Source: Nevskia sp035651715
Lineage (GTDB): Bacteria > Pseudomonadota > Gammaproteobacteria > Nevskiales > Nevskiaceae
Reading direction: 5' to 3'
Assembly: GCA_035651715.1 (NCBI GenBank)
Contig: DASRFD010000069.1
Location: 8,292-72,291, forward strand
Length of the DNA stretch: 64,000 nt
The notes beneath the pieces are model-generated. The model saw nothing but the letters and a program-made list of their open reading frames with translations, searched no databases and was not told where the DNA came from. The position numbers and the translations under genes are program-made. Positions 7,609 to 15,955 of this stretch are shown here, one piece after another (the first letter of the stretch is position 1; the number at the start of each line of letters is the position of its first letter).

Positions 7609-8703
7609 ATGCCGGACGCCATCTTTCTCGGCCGCAATGGCCAGCAGCTGGGGCCGTATTCCCAGGCCCAGCTGGCCGCCATGGCGGGGCGCGCCGAGAT
7701 CCATGCCGGCGACCTGGCCTGGCACGAGGGCATGGCCGGCTGGCTGCCGGTGGCCGAGGTGCTGGCGGCCCTGGGCATCGCCGTGACCATCGCGCCGCCG
7801 CTGCCGGTCTCGCAGATTCCGATCACCCGCGGCGGGGCGCCGGCCGCGGCGCCGGGCGGCCCGATGACCAAGAAGGACATGTACGAAGCCTTCATCGGCC
7901 CGGAAAAGGCCGGCTACTACGTGCCGATCTTCGAGGGCTTCGACCAGGGCGGCGGCGCCGCGTCGTGGAACACGCCGGCGGCGCTGATCACGCAGTGGTG
8001 GATGCTCTACCGCGGCATGTTCCTGTGGGGCTTCCTGTGGTACCCGATCCTGTCGTCGGTGGCGTCGGTGATGGCGACGGCGGTGCTCTCGGCCGTCAGC
8101 CCGGCGCTGGGCCCCGTCGCCCCGTGGCTGGTGATCCTGGCCTCGGTGGTGGTGATGGGCCTGTACGGCAACAAGATCTATCACGGCCACGTCGACAAGC
8201 TGATCGAGCGCAGCGGCCGGCTCGGCCTGAGCGACCAGCTGCGGCGCGAGTGGCTGATCCGCAAAGGCGCCGCCAGTTTCATCTGGGTGTTCATCGTGCT
8301 GATCATCGGCGTCGCCATGATCGGCATCCTCGCCGCCATCGCCATTCCGGCCTACCAGGACTACGTGATCCGTTCGCAGGTCAGCGAGGGCGCTGGGCTC
8401 GCCGACGCAGCCAAGACTGCCGTGCTCGATTACCAGCGCCAGCATCACGCCATGCCCGCCTCCAACGCCGACGCCGGCATGGAAGCGCCGGCGCGGATCA
8501 CCGGCAAGTACGTGCAGCAGGTCGAGGTGCGCGACGGCGTGGTGTACATCACCTACGGCGGCGAGGCCAACCGGCTGATCCAGGGCGGCGTTCTGGCCTA
8601 TGTGCCGGAGGAAGTCGGCGGCGGCGGCAATCTGCTCTGGCACTGCAACGGCGAGCAGACCACGATCAAGAACAAGTACCGGCCGCCGATCTGCCGGGAT
8701 TGA
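7609..8703 (+). CDS. GYF_2 / multi-TM / pilin-like fusion protein (copy 2)
   Basis: 364 residues with the same order as its neighbour. The GYF_2 domain is at 4-56 (FLGRNGQQLGPYSQAQL), followed by a shorter linker (62-85). The membrane region with W-W-M-L-Y-R-G-M and NKIYHGHVDKLIERS is at 95-215, and the helix at 222-252 ends in IGILAAIAIPAYQDYV, almost identical to PilA-type pilins. The head has Cys 346 and 362, as in a pilin D-loop. KGAASFIW replaces the prepilin cleavage site. AAGGAGA lies 8 nt before ATG 7609. The gene is co-directional with copy 1 and probably in an operon with it. Confidence 0.82.
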   Translation: MPDAIFLGRNGQQLGPYSQAQLAAMAGRAEIHAGDLAWHEGMAGWLPVAEVLAALGIAVTIAPPLPVSQIPITRGGAPAAAPGGPMTKKDMYEAFIGPEKAGYYVPIFEGFDQGGGAASWNTPAALITQWWMLYRGMFLWGFLWYPILSSVASVMATAVLSAVSPALGPVAPWLVILASVVVMGLYGNKIYHGHVDKLIERSGRLGLSDQLRREWLIRKGAASFIWVFIVLIIGVAMIGILAAIAIPAYQDYVIRSQVSEGAGLADAAKTAVLDYQRQHHAMPASNADAGMEAPARITGKYVQQVEVRDGVVYITYGGEANRLIQGGVLAYVPEEVGGGGNLLWHCNGEQTTIKNKYRPPICRD

Positions 8704-8841
8704 CGCGCGGGGTCCGATCCTCCCGCGGAAAGAGGGATGGGATGAGGGCGCCGCCTTGGTGCAGGCGCAGCCTCGGGCGAGGCATCGCCCCCTCGTTCCC
8801 GGCCGCGCCCCCGCGGGCAGCGGGAGGAACGCCCGCGCCGC

Positions 8842-10008
8842 TCAACGGTTCGCGTACACCGTGTACTCGAAGGCGTAGTACAGCGGCATGGCCTTGACGT
8901 CGGCGAACGGCAGGATCTGGCTGAGCATCACGCCGCCGATGCCGCTGGCCGGGTCGATCCAGTAATAGCAGTTGGTCAGGCCGGCCCACATCAGGCTGCC
9001 GGCGGGGCGGCCGGTGGGCAGCGGCTTGGTGTTGATCAGCCAGGCCAGGCCCCACTTGTGCGGGATTTCCGGCGGCAGCACCAGGTCGTTGGTCAGGGCC
9101 TTGTCGATGCTCTTGAGCGAGGGCACGTTCATCTCGCCGAGCTGGTTGCGCTTCATTTCCTCCAGCGTCTCGCTCTTGAGGATGCGTCCGCCCGGCGAGT
9201 TGCCGCCGTTGAGCACCATGCGGATGAACTTGAGGTAGTCGCCGACGGTGGCGTAGAGGCCGCCGCCGCCCATGTCGAAGCCCGGCGGCTGCGGCACTTC
9301 CAGCGGCGCGGGCACCAGCGTGCCGTCCGCCAGGCGGGCGTGGACCCGGGCCAGGCGCGCGCGCATCGAAGGCGTGATCACGAAGGCGGTATCGTGCATG
9401 CCCAGGGGGCCGAGCACGTTCTCGGCCAGGTATGCGCCGAGCCGCTGCCCGGTGACAGCTTCCAGCACCTGCCCGGCCCAGTCGATGCCGATGCCGTAGT
9501 TCCAGCGCGCGCCGGGATCGAACAGGATCGGCTGGCGCAAGGTCGCCGGATCGGTGTGGAAGATCGGGGCCAGCTTGTTCTCCGCTTGGTAGCGCGCGGT
9601 TTCGGTGTTGAGGAACTCATAGCCGAAGCCGGAGGTATGGCTCAGCAAATGGCGCACCGTCACCGGCGTCTTCGGCGCGCGCAGCAGCGGCCGGCCGGCG
9701 GCGTCGTAGCCCTCCAGCACCTGCACCTGCGCCAGATGGGGCTGCCACTTGCCGGCGGGTGCGTCCAGGTCCAGCTTGCCGCGCTCCACCAGCTGCATCA
9801 CGGCGACGGAGGTGATGGCCTTGGTCATCGAGGCGATGAGGCCGACGGTGTCCGTGGTCATCGGCGCGCTTTCGCCCGCCGTGCGCACGCCGAAGGCGCC
9901 CTCGTAAAACGTCCCCTCGCGGTCGGTGGCCATCGCCACGACGCCGGGCACGTCACCATTTGCGGCCGCGGCGCCGAGCAGGCCGTCGAGCTGGGCTTTC
10001 AGGGACAT
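8842..10008 (-). CDS. Serine hydrolase, class C beta-lactamase fold (family VIII esterase-like)
   Basis: 388 residues, no signal peptide. The nucleophile motif is S60-M-T-K63 and the family VIII tyrosine is Y171 in W-N-Y-G-I-G-I-D-W. HLLSHTSGFGYEF and GGGGLYATVGDYLKF are also typical of EstB-like esterases; the C-terminal box reads WAGLTNCYYWIDP instead of KTG. Known relatives hydrolyse short-chain esters in the cytoplasm and generally do not confer beta-lactam resistance. A GGAGGAG-like ribosome site lies upstream of ATG 10008. Confidence 0.9.
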   Translation of the reverse strand: MSLKAQLDGLLGAAAANGDVPGVVAMATDREGTFYEGAFGVRTAGESAPMTTDTVGLIASMTKAITSVAVMQLVERGKLDLDAPAGKWQPHLAQVQVLEGYDAAGRPLLRAPKTPVTVRHLLSHTSGFGYEFLNTETARYQAENKLAPIFHTDPATLRQPILFDPGARWNYGIGIDWAGQVLEAVTGQRLGAYLAENVLGPLGMHDTAFVITPSMRARLARVHARLADGTLVPAPLEVPQPPGFDMGGGGLYATVGDYLKFIRMVLNGGNSPGGRILKSETLEEMKRNQLGEMNVPSLKSIDKALTNDLVLPPEIPHKWGLAWLINTKPLPTGRPAGSLMWAGLTNCYYWIDPASGIGGVMLSQILPFADVKAMPLYYAFEYTVYANR

Positions 10009-10205
10009 GGAATCTCCTCCTTATATTTGGGATGTGGATGCGGCATTGAAGCCCGCCAGCCGGGCCGGCGCCATACTCGATCGGGTAGGTCTTGCGCATC
10101 CTACCCGTCGCGGCCGGGCACAGGGTCCGGTCCGCCGCGCCCGGCCGCAACTGCTGCATGCGGCCGCGAATGCCGCTATGCTCGGTGAAACAGAAGAACA
10201 CAATC

Positions 10206-10775
10206 ATGAGCCACCGCATTCTCCGCCGTGCCGCGCTGCTGGCGCCGCTGCTGCTGGGCGCCTGCGTCGAAACGCATGCCTACCTCGGCGCCGGCTATGA
10301 GAGCAACCTCGCCCTGCCGCCGCAGCCCCTGTCGCAGCCCCTGCCGGTGCGTGTGGAGACCGAGTTCCGCACCAACGAGGAACCGTCGCCCGGCGCCACC
10401 AAGGTGCTGGCGCGCGAGGTGAAGCGGGTGCTGGAGGACAGCGGCGTCTACCGGCCGGCAGCCGACGCCGACCTGGTCCTGCGGCTCCGCGTGGACGACC
10501 GCGCCGACCTGCACCAGGCGCGGCACAACGGCTTCATGACCGGCTTCACCGTCGGCCGCTCCGGCGAGGCCACCGAGGACCGCTACGACTTCACGCTGGC
10601 GCTGGAGGGTCCGCGCGGCGTGGTGCGCAGCGCGCGCTACCAGGCGGTGCTGACCACCACCGGCCTGAGCCAGGTGCCGGCTTCCTACGGCCAGCCGCAT
10701 GCCGCCGAAGACGCCTTCAACATCATCGTGCGCGACACCGTCAACCGCTTCCTGGCCGTGGCGGCGGCGCCTTGA
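10206..10775 (+). CDS. Hypothetical lipoprotein
   Basis: 189 residues. The lipobox L-L-G-A-C follows a basic N-terminus (MSHRILRRA) at about residues 14-18. The mature part is a small alpha/beta domain with alternating strands (LVLRLRVDDRADL, YDFTLALEG) and a final amphipathic helix. It resembles small outer-membrane-associated lipoproteins of unknown role. ATG 10206 was chosen because it puts the signal peptide at the N-terminus. Confidence 0.7.
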   Translation: MSHRILRRAALLAPLLLGACVETHAYLGAGYESNLALPPQPLSQPLPVRVETEFRTNEEPSPGATKVLAREVKRVLEDSGVYRPAADADLVLRLRVDDRADLHQARHNGFMTGFTVGRSGEATEDRYDFTLALEGPRGVVRSARYQAVLTTTGLSQVPASYGQPHAAEDAFNIIVRDTVNRFLAVAAAP

Positions 10776-10959
10776 AATCCGCCGCAATCGGCCTGGCAGG
10801 CCGCCGCCGGCGGAGGGGGAACAGAAGCCCGGCGGCGCGGTCCAAGCCCCTGCGCGTCAGCCCCCGCCGCTCCCGGCGCTTGAAGGCCGGCGCAGCGGCC
10901 GCACATTCTCATTGCCGCGTGCAAGCGCGCACCGTGTCCACAACCGAGGAAGCAGCAAC

Positions 10960-11670
10960 ATGCCCATCGATCTGAATTCGATGCGTAACCCCCGCGTGAT
11001 CCAGGCCCAGGCCGACACCGGACTGCGCGAGTATTTCCGCTCCATCTACACCTACATGACGCTGGCCCTGGCGCTCACCGGGCTGGTCGCCTGGTTCGCC
11101 TACGACAGCGGCTTCTACGCGCAGATCGCGCGCACGCCGCTGATCTGGGTGGTGATGCTGGCCCCGCTGGGCCTGGCCATGTTCCTCGGCTTCCGCATCG
11201 AGAAGATGAGCCTGGGCGCGGCGCAGGCGGCGTACTGGGTGTTCTCCGCCGTGATGGGCCTGTCACTGGCCGGCATCTTCGCGGTCTACTCCGGCCAGAG
11301 CATCGCGCGCGTGTTCTTCATCACCGCCGGCACCTTCGGCGGCATGAGCGTGTACGGCTATGCGACCAGGACCGACCTCACGCGCATGGGCAACTTCATG
11401 ATCATGGGCCTGTGGGGCATCATCATCGCCAGCCTGGTCAACATCTTCCTGAAGTCCAGCGCCCTGCAGTTCGCCGTGTCGGTGATCGGCGTGATCGTGT
11501 TCGTCGGCCTCACCGCCTACGACACGCAGAAGCTGAAGAACCTGTATTACCAGGTGGCCGGCAGCGACATGATGGGCAAGGTGGTGATCATGGGCGCGCT
11601 GAACCTGTACCTGGACTTCATCAACCTGTTCATGATGCTGCTGCGCCTGTTCGGCGATCGCCGCAGCTGA
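10960..11670 (+). CDS. Bax inhibitor-1 / YccA-family membrane protein
   Basis: 236 residues with seven hydrophobic helices. The N-terminal RNPRVIQAQADTGLREYFRSIYTYMTLAL and the C-terminal LTAYDTQKLKNLYYQ, with the conserved Asp, are BI-1/UPF0005 signatures. Relatives are YccA (modulator of FtsH) and BsYetJ (pH-sensitive calcium leak). It stands alone and is followed by a clear terminator. Confidence 0.92.
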   Translation: MPIDLNSMRNPRVIQAQADTGLREYFRSIYTYMTLALALTGLVAWFAYDSGFYAQIARTPLIWVVMLAPLGLAMFLGFRIEKMSLGAAQAAYWVFSAVMGLSLAGIFAVYSGQSIARVFFITAGTFGGMSVYGYATRTDLTRMGNFMIMGLWGIIIASLVNIFLKSSALQFAVSVIGVIVFVGLTAYDTQKLKNLYYQVAGSDMMGKVVIMGALNLYLDFINLFMMLLRLFGDRRS

Positions 11671-11688
11671 AAGACGTAACGCGCTGCG

Positions 11689-11717
11689 AAAAAGCCCCGG
11701 CATCGCCGGGGCTTTTT
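11689..11717 (+). terminator. Rho-independent terminator after the BI-1 gene
   Basis: Stem AGCCCCGG / CCGGGGCT with loop CATCG, preceded by A5 and followed by T5. The flanking A and T runs extend the stem and may make it work in both directions. Confidence 0.9.
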
Positions 11718-11781
11718 GCATGGCGCAGCGGCAGTCATGGTGGTAGCCCGCAAGCCAGGGACGGTTCACAATGCGGCGGGC

Positions 11782-12555
11782 ATGAGTCACCCAGCCAGCC
11801 ACCTCTACGAGCAGGCGCCGCGGGCGGCGCTGCGTCCTTTCGTCCGCCGCTTCCTGGTGGTGGAGTTTTCCGCGCCCCACCACGACGCGCACCTGCCGGA
11901 CACCAGCCCGGTCGCGGCCTTTTCGTTCCGCGGCGGGTGCCGCGGCGATGCCGGCGCGGTCGTGCCGGTCTCGGCTTTCACCGGCCTGCGCGAGACGCTG
12001 CGCGCGCACCAGCACGCGCAAGGGCACGCCGTGCTGCTGGCCAGGTTCACGCCGGTGGGCGCGGCGGCCTTCCTGCGGCCGCCGCAGCAGCACTTTGCCG
12101 GGATGACCACCGACCTGGCCGGCGTGCTGGCGCCGCCGGCGCAGCTGGAGGCCCTGCACGAGCAGCTTGCGCTGGCGCCGGACCACGCCTGGAGGGTGCG
12201 CCTGCTGGAGGACTTCCTGCTGGCCCGGCTGCGCCTGCCGGCGCCAGACCCGCTGGTCGCGGCGGCGGCTGCTTGGCTGGAGCGGGGCGGCGGCCGCATC
12301 GAGACCCTGGCGCGCCACCTGGGCCTGAGCCAGAGCACGCTGGAGCGGCGCTTCCGCCGCGTGGTGGGGCTCACGCCGAAGAAGTTCGCCTCGCTGGCGC
12401 GGCTGGGCCGCGCGGTGCGGCTGCGTGCCGGCGGCGCCGACCTCACGGCGGTGGCGCACGGCGCCGGCTACTTCGACCAGGCGCACTTCATTCATGACTT
12501 CCGCCGCGTCACCGGCAGCGCGCCGGAGGCGTACTTCCGCCAGGCGGGGGCCTAG
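11782..12555 (+). CDS. AraC-family transcriptional regulator
   Basis: 257 residues. The N-terminal sensor is of the DUF6597-like kind (L-R-P-F-V-R-R-F-L-V-V-E, later H-A-V-L-L-A-R-F-T-P-V-G-A-A-A-F). The C-terminal HTH_18 domain has IETLARHLGLSQSTLERRF and the second helix pair LTAVAHGAGYFDQAHFIHDF. ATG 11782 was chosen over an upstream in-frame ATG inside the terminator. Target unknown; the adjacent YCII-like gene is a candidate only by position. Confidence 0.85.
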   Translation: MSHPASHLYEQAPRAALRPFVRRFLVVEFSAPHHDAHLPDTSPVAAFSFRGGCRGDAGAVVPVSAFTGLRETLRAHQHAQGHAVLLARFTPVGAAAFLRPPQQHFAGMTTDLAGVLAPPAQLEALHEQLALAPDHAWRVRLLEDFLLARLRLPAPDPLVAAAAAWLERGGGRIETLARHLGLSQSTLERRFRRVVGLTPKKFASLARLGRAVRLRAGGADLTAVAHGAGYFDQAHFIHDFRRVTGSAPEAYFRQAGA

Positions 12556-12562
12556 GTTCCAT

Positions 12563-12589
12563 AGGGCCTGTTGACGCTATTTTGATCGC
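12563..12589. repeat. Left end of repeat element bracketing the YCII-like gene
   Basis: AGGGCCTG-TTGACGCTATTTTGATCGC. It matches, in inverted orientation, the sequence ending at 13110, and it also matches both ends of the foldback element at 35125-35311. It begins 7 bp after the AraC stop codon. Confidence 0.75.
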
Positions 12590-12676
12590 GGCGGGATGCG
12601 CCGGCGCCGAATTCCTACAATGCGGCGCGGCGCAGCCGCCCTAAGCTGCGGCGGTCTTCCACCACCGGCAGCCGTC

Positions 12677-13021
12677 ATGAACACTTTCGTCATCATCTTC
12701 CGGCAGGGGCCGCGCGCCCTGAGCGAGGCCGAGCTGAAGCAGCGCGCCGAGGAAACCTCGGCCTGGGCGCAGCAGCACAACGGCGCCGGCCACCAGCTGG
12801 TGCCGCATATCCTGGCGCCGGAGAGCGTGCTGCGCGGACCGCAGGATCCGGCGGCGGCGCAGGCCTGGCCGGTCACCGCCCTGCTGCTGCTGCAGGCCCG
12901 CGACCTCGAAGAGGCGGCGCGGGTGGCGGAAGCGCATCCGGCGTTGCGCTATGGGGCGGGGGTGGAGGTGCGGGCCTGGGCGCCGCCTGCGCCGCCGCGG
13001 AAAAAGCCGGCGGCGACCTAG
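12677..13021 (+). CDS. YCII-like domain protein
   Basis: 114 residues with a ferredoxin-like alpha/beta layout as in YCII/YciI proteins: N-terminal strand MNTFVIIFRQGP, a helix with W-A-Q-Q-H-N-G-A-G-H, strand TALLLLQARDLEEAARVAEAHPAL, and final strand GVEVRAW. The C-terminus is a Pro/Lys-rich tail. The fold is used by dimeric small-molecule enzymes; activity here is unknown. The whole gene sits between the two ends of a repeat element (12563-13110). Confidence 0.65.
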   Translation: MNTFVIIFRQGPRALSEAELKQRAEETSAWAQQHNGAGHQLVPHILAPESVLRGPQDPAAAQAWPVTALLLLQARDLEEAARVAEAHPALRYGAGVEVRAWAPPAPPRKKPAAT

Positions 13022-13062
13022 CGAATCTCTGAACAAGTCCAGCCCTGCCGCGGCTTGCCTGG

Positions 13063-13110
13063 ATGCAAATCCGGGGGCAATGCAGCGATCGAATAGCGTC
13101 GACAGGCCCT
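13063..13110. repeat. Right end of repeat element bracketing the YCII-like gene
   Basis: This 48-bp stretch starts ATGCAAATCCGGG and ends GCGTCGACAGGCCCT. It aligns almost base for base with the right end of the element at 35264-35311. Its outer bases CTA (13109-13111), read on the minus strand, are the TAG stop codon of the neighbouring GST gene. Confidence 0.78.
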
Positions 13111-13891
13111 AGGCCGCCGTCAGCGCGTAAGTGCGGTCGAGGTAGTCGAGGATGTCCTGCGACTCGTACATTGCCGTGCCGGTGTTCGGGTCGATCAGGT
13201 ACGGCAACTGCACCCGGCCGGTATGCTCGGCCAGCCACTTGCGGTTGCGGGTGGTGTCCATCGGGGCCTTGAACAGCTTGTCGCGGAAGACCGGCGGCCC
13301 CATGTCCTTCCAGCCGCCCTTGCCGGCGCTGCGCAGCAGGTAGGGCAGCTCCAGTTCGCACAGGCGCATGCGCACCGGCTTGGAATAGGGGCTGGCCTCG
13401 AAGCTGAACAGCACCAGCGGCTGCTCCGGCGCGCGGGCCGGCCGGGCACGCAGGCCGCCGAGGCCGCCGCGACGCAGCATCGTCGCCGAGGCGAGCTGCG
13501 AGGTGAGCACGTCGAGCGGCCGCGCCAGGGCGCCGGCGCCGCGCTGGCGGTTGCCATACGTCCGCCACAGGTAGGCCACGATATCGGCCGACTCGTACAG
13601 CGTGGTGCCGGTGTTCTCGTCCACCAGCAGGGGGAACTGGGTCTTGCCGCCGATGCCCTTGGCCTCTTTGCGGTAGCGCCGGCCGCCGCGCGGGCAGGGC
13701 AGGATCATCGCGTCGAGGTCGAGCTCGGTCAGCGCCTCGCGCACCAGGCGGCAATACGGGCAGGCCTCGATGTCATAGAGCCGGATGGGACGCTCCGGCG
13801 GCGCCTCGCGCTTGCGCAGGGCCATGGTGCCGCGCCAGCCGCGGACGGTGCCGGCCACCATGTTGATCAGGGCTTCCGCTTGGGTGGACAT
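13109..13891 (-). CDS. Glutathione S-transferase-like protein with two thioredoxin-fold domains
   Basis: 260 residues. The first GST_N/glutaredoxin-like domain (about 36-112) has C44-P-Y-C47 and the cis-Pro strand FPLLVDENTG. The second (about 158-258) repeats the fold with S167-P-Y-S170 in place of the Cys pair and LPYLIDPNTGTAMYESQDI. No all-helical GST_C domain follows, unlike ordinary GSTs. The stop codon TAG coincides with the terminal TAG of a repeat element. Substrate unknown; a disulfide/glutathione role is inferred for domain 1 only. Confidence 0.8.
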   Translation of the reverse strand: MSTQAEALINMVAGTVRGWRGTMALRKREAPPERPIRLYDIEACPYCRLVREALTELDLDAMILPCPRGGRRYRKEAKGIGGKTQFPLLVDENTGTTLYESADIVAYLWRTYGNRQRGAGALARPLDVLTSQLASATMLRRGGLGGLRARPARAPEQPLVLFSFEASPYSKPVRMRLCELELPYLLRSAGKGGWKDMGPPVFRDKLFKAPMDTTRNRKWLAEHTGRVQLPYLIDPNTGTAMYESQDILDYLDRTYALTAA

Positions 13892-14146
13892 GTCGCCGCC
13901 GGTGTGAAGGGTGCGTCATGATAGAGGAGCGCCGCGCCGGCGGGGCAGGCGGGCGGCGCATCCGTGCCATGCCATCACGGCAAGGTGCAGGAAAGGGTGG
14001 AAGCATGCCCGGCCCATGGGCGCAGCCTGGCGAAAAGGCGTGAGGCGCTGCCGTGCCCTCCACGGGCGGTCGCGCCCGCGCGGGTAAGCAGCGCGGTCCG
14101 CAGCGGTCATGACGGGCGGGCGGGCTGGTGCCCGCCGCGGCGCCGC

Positions 14147-14680
14147 TCAGCGGCCGGGCTGCTCCAGCCAGAGCTGGGTCGGCAGGTCGAAGCTCAGGGC
14201 CGGGTGGGTCTGGCGCAGCCGGGTCAGCAGGCTCCGCACTTCCTCCTGGCGCCACAGGCGCAGGTCCAGCCGGATCAATTCCCGGCTGCCGCTGCGCAGC
14301 GCCAGTTCGCGGATGCCGCGGCCGGCGCGGCTGCATTCGATTGCGGCCAGCTCGCTCAGGTCCACCACCGAACCGACCAGCCAGGAGCTGATACCGAGCC
14401 ACCGTCCGTCGCTGATCAGCCGGCGGCTGGCGCGGGTGCGCTGCCGCAGCACGCTGACCGCCAGGGTCGCGCAGATGGCGCCGGCCAGCGCCATGGCGTG
14501 CCTGGCGCAGAACTCCGGCCTGGTCGCGGCCAGCCAAGCCGTGACGGCCGCGCCGGCCAGGGCCAGCATCAGGCCCGAGCTCTGCGGGCAGGGCCGGGCG
14601 CGCACCACGGCCACCGCGGAGCTCGCGGCGGGCGAGGCAAGGCGGAGTTTGCCGAGTTGGTCGTATTGCAGGGTGTGCAT
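14147..14680 (-). CDS. Hypothetical membrane protein, possible PH-like domain
   Basis: 177 residues. Two hydrophobic helices (about 36-51 and 60-78) are followed by a soluble domain with LVGSVVDLSELAAIECSR and LRSGSRELIRLDL, a strand pattern like bacterial PH domains. The start MHTLQYDQLGKL (ATG at 14680) was chosen over a longer Arg-rich extension. The gene reads in the same direction as the hydrolase upstream but is separated from it by 211 bp. Confidence 0.55.
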   Translation of the reverse strand: MHTLQYDQLGKLRLASPAASSAVAVVRARPCPQSSGLMLALAGAAVTAWLAATRPEFCARHAMALAGAICATLAVSVLRQRTRASRRLISDGRWLGISSWLVGSVVDLSELAAIECSRAGRGIRELALRSGSRELIRLDLRLWRQEEVRSLLTRLRQTHPALSFDLPTQLWLEQPGR

Positions 14681-14891
14681 GAACTGACTTCCGGTCCGGG
14701 TCCTTGGATCCCCGTCGCAGGGACGCCGCCAGCTTGCGCCGCGCCGGCGGGGAGCCGGGCACGGCGCCGCCGAAAGGGCGCGGATGGGGGGACAAGAGGT
14801 TGCCCAGCTGACTGCCGGTCCAGATGACGCGGCAATCCGTACCGGGTGCGCGGTCGCTGCCGCGCCGTCGCGATGGACAGCGAGGGCGGCC

Positions 14892-15791
14892 TCAGGCGGG
14901 CAGAGCCGCCGTGGGCGCCGCCTCGCCGGCGACGGTGGCGCGGACCGCGTCTGCCGCGACGAGCGGATCGCCGCTGCGCTGGAAGGCGGCGAGCCAGGTG
15001 TCGTAGGTCTGCATGCCGCCGTGCTTCCACGGGTGGAAGCCGGGGCGGTACCAGGCCCAGTAATGGCCGGCGACGCCGCTGTACAGGCCGTTGCGCCCAT
15101 ACATCCAGCGCAGGCCGCGCCACCACAGGCCCAGGCGCCGGCGCAGGCTGAAGCCGTCGATGCGGAACATCAGGTTCATGATGCTGAATACGGTCAGCGG
15201 AAAGGTGATGCTGGTGTAGAGCATCGCCAGCAGGCGCACCAGGTAACCGCCGCGCGCCACCTGCTGCCGCACGTCGAAGGCCACCGCCTTGTGCTCGATC
15301 TCCTCCATGCCGTGCCACAGGTACATGGCGTTGACGCGGCGGTCGGCCTCGAGGAATTGCTGGCCGTTGACCGAGAAGCCGTGGGTGGTGACCGCCGTCA
15401 TGTGCTCGGCGGCGGCGGTGCAGGCGAGGGTGAAGCGCCGCGGGAAGAAGCGGCGCTCGTCCTCCATCAGCCGGTGCAGCACCTGCTCGATCTTCTTCAC
15501 CGGGATGCCCTGCCGCTCCAGCCGCCGGTTGAAGGCGTCGTGCACCATGCCGTGCTGGCCCTCCTGGCGGATGAAGTCCCGGACCTGCTGTTGCTGCGCC
15601 GGATCGGTGACGCGGTCGCGGTAGTCCCGCACGCAGTTGATGAAGAAGCGCTCGCCCTCGGGGAACAGCACCGAGAAGGCGTCGAACAGCCGCGTCTTGA
15701 ACGGATCGCCGCCGAACCACCAGCGCGGGATATCGCCATCCAGGCCGAACTGCAGGTCCTGGCGTGGCACGATGGCAGGTTGGTCGCTCAC
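14892..15791 (-). CDS. PF10118-type metal-dependent hydrolase
   Basis: 299 residues. The carboxylate/His pairs RQEGQHGMVHDAFN, MEDERRFF and LWHGMEEIEHKAVAF are the diiron-like ligand helices of the predicted metal-dependent hydrolase family (COG3687). The segment MLYTSITFPLTVFSIMNLMF is hydrophobic and may touch the membrane. Relatives are often found near lipid-metabolism genes; here the next gene upstream is a divergent PaaI thioesterase. Activity is not established for the family. Confidence 0.85.
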   Translation of the reverse strand: MSDQPAIVPRQDLQFGLDGDIPRWWFGGDPFKTRLFDAFSVLFPEGERFFINCVRDYRDRVTDPAQQQQVRDFIRQEGQHGMVHDAFNRRLERQGIPVKKIEQVLHRLMEDERRFFPRRFTLACTAAAEHMTAVTTHGFSVNGQQFLEADRRVNAMYLWHGMEEIEHKAVAFDVRQQVARGGYLVRLLAMLYTSITFPLTVFSIMNLMFRIDGFSLRRRLGLWWRGLRWMYGRNGLYSGVAGHYWAWYRPGFHPWKHGGMQTYDTWLAAFQRSGDPLVAADAVRATVAGEAAPTAALPA

Positions 15792-15955
15792 GCGCCCTCC
15801 CGAGCACGGGGCCTGATGCGGTCAGCCTACGCCGGCTTCGACAATGCCGCCAGGGGAAGTCATGGGACCGCAGCCGCTTCCGGCGCTTCACGGTAATCAG
15901 GCTTTTCCGGCCGGATGCGCTAGGCTTTGCCGGACCGTCCCCAGCAGCCACTGCC

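Noticed and set aside
8842..10008. Class C beta-lactamase conferring resistance
   Set aside because: S-x-x-K and Tyr are present, but there is no signal peptide and no K-T-G box; the pattern is that of family VIII esterases.
12563..13110. Insertion sequence
   Set aside because: The ends are inverted repeats, but the only gene inside is YCII-like and not a transposase; recorded as a repeat-bracketed gene instead.
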